From: Anaerolineae bacterium
GTDB taxonomy: Bacteria > Chloroflexota > Anaerolineae > B4-G1
Reading direction: 5' to 3'
Assembly: GCA_027079895.1 (NCBI GenBank)
Contig: JALWUZ010000576.1
Span: forward strand, 1 to 14,159
Length of the DNA: 14,159 nucleotides
Shown here: piece after piece, positions 12,664 to 14,159 of the stretch
How the letters are laid out: every line of letters begins with the position of its first letter
Position numbering within the stretch: position 1 is the first letter of the stretch
The notes under the pieces: generated by a model
Databases searched by the model: none
What the model saw: only the letters and a program-made list of their open reading frames with translations
Told to the model about the DNA's origin: nothing
Program-made: the position numbers and the translations under genes

Positions 12664-13385
12664 CAGCCCCTCGTCCCTCGCAGACGGATCCACGCCAGCC
12701 GGAGGACGGTCAGCATGGCCTTGATGATCTCGTCGCGCGAGATTTTCGATGTTCCCCGACGGCGGTTCTCGAAGATGATGGGCACCTCCCCCACCCGCCA
12801 GCCCTGCCGTTGGACGCGGTAGAGCATTTCGATCAGGAAGGAGTAGCCGCTGGCCTTGATGGTGTCCAAGTCCATCCGGGCCAGCACTTCCCGCTGATAG
12901 CAGCGGAAGCCGGCGGTGGTGTCGTGGGCCCGCAGGCCGAGCATGGCGCGGGCGAAGGCGTTGGCCCCCCAACTGAGCAGTTTGCGGGGCAGCGTGCAGC
13001 CGATGGTGCCGCCGCCGGGTACGTAGCGGGAGCCGATGACCAGGTCGTATCCCTGCCGGATGCGGTTCACCAGCGAAGGGACGTAGCGGGGGTTGTGAGA
13101 GAAGTCGGCGTCGGTGGTGCAGATGAGGTCGGCGCCGGCGTCCAGGGCGCGGCGGAATCCGGCCAGGTAGGCGGTGCCCAGCCCCAATTTCCCGGCCCGA
13201 TGGATGACCTGCACCCGTCCGGCGTACTGCTCCGCCAGACGGTCGGCCAGGTCGCCGGTGCCGTCGGGGGAGTTGTCGTCCACGATGATGACCTGGATGT
13301 CCAGGGGGAGAGAGAGCAGTTGAGTCACCAACGGCTCCAAATTGTCCTTCTCGTTGTAGGTCGGCACGATTACGGCGGTTTGCAA
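12663..13385 (-). CDS. Family 2 glycosyltransferase, polyprenol-phosphate mannose synthase-like
   Basis: This 240-residue GT-A enzyme matches the length and motifs of DPM1-type synthases, which move a sugar (usually mannose) from a nucleotide donor to polyprenyl phosphate at the cytoplasmic membrane face. It shows A-V-I-V-P-T-Y-N-E at 4-12, D-D-N-S-P-D-G at 36-42, the metal-binding D-A-D at 92-94, G-S-R-Y-V-P-G-G and T-A-G-F-R-C-Y, then a G-T-S-K-I-S segment. No membrane domain is fused to it. The start is TTG 13385, preceded by AGGAGG five bases away. It overlaps the end of the upstream membrane-protein frame by 16 bp, and its stop overlaps the methyltransferase start. The sugar specificity is inferred only. 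Confidence 0.9.
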   Translation of the reverse strand: MQTAVIVPTYNEKDNLEPLVTQLLSLPLDIQVIIVDDNSPDGTGDLADRLAEQYAGRVQVIHRAGKLGLGTAYLAGFRRALDAGADLICTTDADFSHNPRYVPSLVNRIRQGYDLVIGSRYVPGGGTIGCTLPRKLLSWGANAFARAMLGLRAHDTTAGFRCYQREVLARMDLDTIKASGYSFLIEMLYRVQRQGWRVGEVPIIFENRRRGTSKISRDEIIKAMLTVLRLAWIRLRGTRG

Positions 13386-14158
13386 GATGACCTCCTGGTG
13401 AGTGGGAGTGTCGCCAGGGCCGCCAGGGAGAGCAACGTCAGCCCCGAAAGCCCCAGCCCAACGGCGACGGTGCGCGGGCGGTAGGTGAACTCCACCCGGT
13501 GCTCGCCGGGCGTCAGCCGGACGGCGCGGAAGGCGTAGTTGGCCCGCAAAACCTCCGTCGGCGAGCCGTCCACCGTCGCCTGCCAGCCGGGGTACCAGGT
13601 GTCGGCCAGTACCAGGTAGCCCGGTTGGGTCAAAGTGGCGCGTATTGTAACCCGATTGGGGGCGTCTTGCAAGGTGAGGGTGTAGTGGAGGGTGGAGGAG
13701 GGGATGGTTGGGGAGATAGGGGCGCCGTCGGGGTCGAGGAGCTCCAGTTCGTGGCCCGCGCGGCTGCGCCAGTATGTGTGGTCGTGCTTGCCGGCGGTGT
13801 TGCCTGGGCCCGCCACCTTGAACTCGCCGTTCCACACCGCGCCGAGCACGTAGGGGTGGTTTGGATCGCCGCCCTCGAAGGCCAGCATCACCTCGTCGCC
13901 GATCTCGGGGATGGTCATGGCGCCGCGGCTGGCGCCCGCGTAGAAGCCCACCACGCGCGCCCAGTTGGACTCGATCGGATCGTCGGGGCCGTCGAGCCAG
14001 GGGAAGCGCACCTTCACCCGGCCTCGGCTCTCCGGGTCCTTGATGTTGGTGACGATGCCCACCACGAGGCCTCGAATGCGCCTGGCTCCGCCGCCTGCTC
14101 GAGTGGGTTCCAATGGTGTCTCCAAGTCGGGAGCCGAGAGGATAACACCGGTTGGCGT
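13370..14158 (-). CDS. Chimeric ORF: gp5/VgrG-like spike domain joined to a YfhO-like C-terminus (partial)
   Basis: The frame is open to the right edge, so the 5' end is missing (262 residues visible). Counting from the TTG at 14125, residues 19-130 are the OB-fold and start of the spike of a phage baseplate V/VgrG protein: G-I-V-T-N, D-P-E-S-R-G-R-V-K-V-R-F-P-W-L, W-A-R-V, P-E-I-G-D-E-V, Y-V-L-G-A-V-W-N-G and S-R-A-G-H-E-L. Residues from about 152 match the extracytoplasmic C-terminus of YfhO-like membrane glycosyltransferases: L-A-D-T-W-Y-P-G-W-Q-A-T-V-D-G, L-R-A-N-Y-A-F-R-A-V, then a last hydrophobic helix (about 218-241). The second part overlaps the glycosyltransferase start and belongs to that operon. 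The join near 13670-13735 is in frame. It may be a real fusion, a deletion scar or an assembly chimera. Confidence 0.75.
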   Translation of the reverse strand, partial: TPTGVILSAPDLETPLEPTRAGGGARRIRGLVVGIVTNIKDPESRGRVKVRFPWLDGPDDPIESNWARVVGFYAGASRGAMTIPEIGDEVMLAFEGGDPNHPYVLGAVWNGEFKVAGPGNTAGKHDHTYWRSRAGHELELLDPDGAPISPTIPSSTLHYTLTLQDAPNRVTIRATLTQPGYLVLADTWYPGWQATVDGSPTEVLRANYAFRAVRLTPGEHRVEFTYRPRTVAVGLGLSGLTLLSLAALATLPLTRRSSCKPP

Positions 14159-14159
14159 T

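Noticed and set aside
11743..12822. Plus-strand open frame opposite the methyltransferase
   Set aside because: Its composition is that of a reverse-complement shadow, and the methyltransferase on the minus strand is clear. It also begins within the terminator region.

Overview
The window is GC-rich, with GC-ending codons almost throughout. It most resembles a member of the Chloroflexota (Anaerolineae/Caldilineae-like). The reasons are the secreted protein ending in a Y-L-P-L-V-L-R type C-terminus, the CecR/YbhGFSR-like exporter cluster, the tandem GGCAAGTGG-type repeat and the hydrogenase type. This assignment is inference; no rRNA or marker gene is present.

Layout. (1) 2-490: 3' end of a secreted cadherin/Ig-like repeat protein, followed by a hairpin terminator. 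(2) 544-656: a nested inverted repeat resembling a miniature mobile element. (3) 676-7413: an exporter operon with its own sigma70-type promoter and ACTC/GAGT palindromes. It encodes a TetR repressor, an ABC-2 permease, two ABC ATPases and two HlyD-type periplasmic adaptors, and ends at a strong terminator. A small antisense gene with its own promoter sits between the two ATPase genes. (4) 7479-11742: a [NiFe]-hydrogenase operon. It has a promoter, a long leader, a Tat-exported small subunit, a large subunit, a cytochrome b anchor and a maturation endopeptidase, and ends in a bidirectional terminator. (5) 11752-14158, minus strand: a methyltransferase, a polyprenol-phosphate-mannose-synthase-like glycosyltransferase, and an ORF whose 5' part is a gp5/VgrG-like spike and whose 3' part is the C-terminus of a YfhO-like membrane protein.

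The most important observation is in the hydrogenase large subunit (8832-10547). The reading frame is intact over 571 codons except for two TGA codons, at 9009 and 9018. They lie exactly where the two N-terminal nickel-iron ligand cysteines (R-I-C-G-V-C) should be, so the motif reads R-I-TGA-G-V-TGA. The C-terminal ligand pair (D-P-C-x-x-C) is ordinary cysteine. All neighbouring genes read TGA as a stop or contain none internally. A hairpin with a CGUGC loop begins 17 nt after the second TGA and has a bacterial SECIS-like geometry, in a stretch of otherwise disfavoured codons. The simplest reading is a hydrogenase with two selenocysteines in the L1 motif, one at a terminal and one at a bridging ligand position. 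Described [NiFeSe] hydrogenases carry selenocysteine in the C-terminal motif instead.

How the genes work together. The small subunit would pass electrons from H2 oxidation outside the membrane, via its three Fe-S clusters, to the b-type cytochrome and on to quinone. The protease would trim the large-subunit C-terminus after nickel insertion. The exporter operon is a self-regulated drug- or metabolite-efflux unit. Its promoter and the hydrogenase promoter share an AATACTCA motif, so joint control is possible but unproven.
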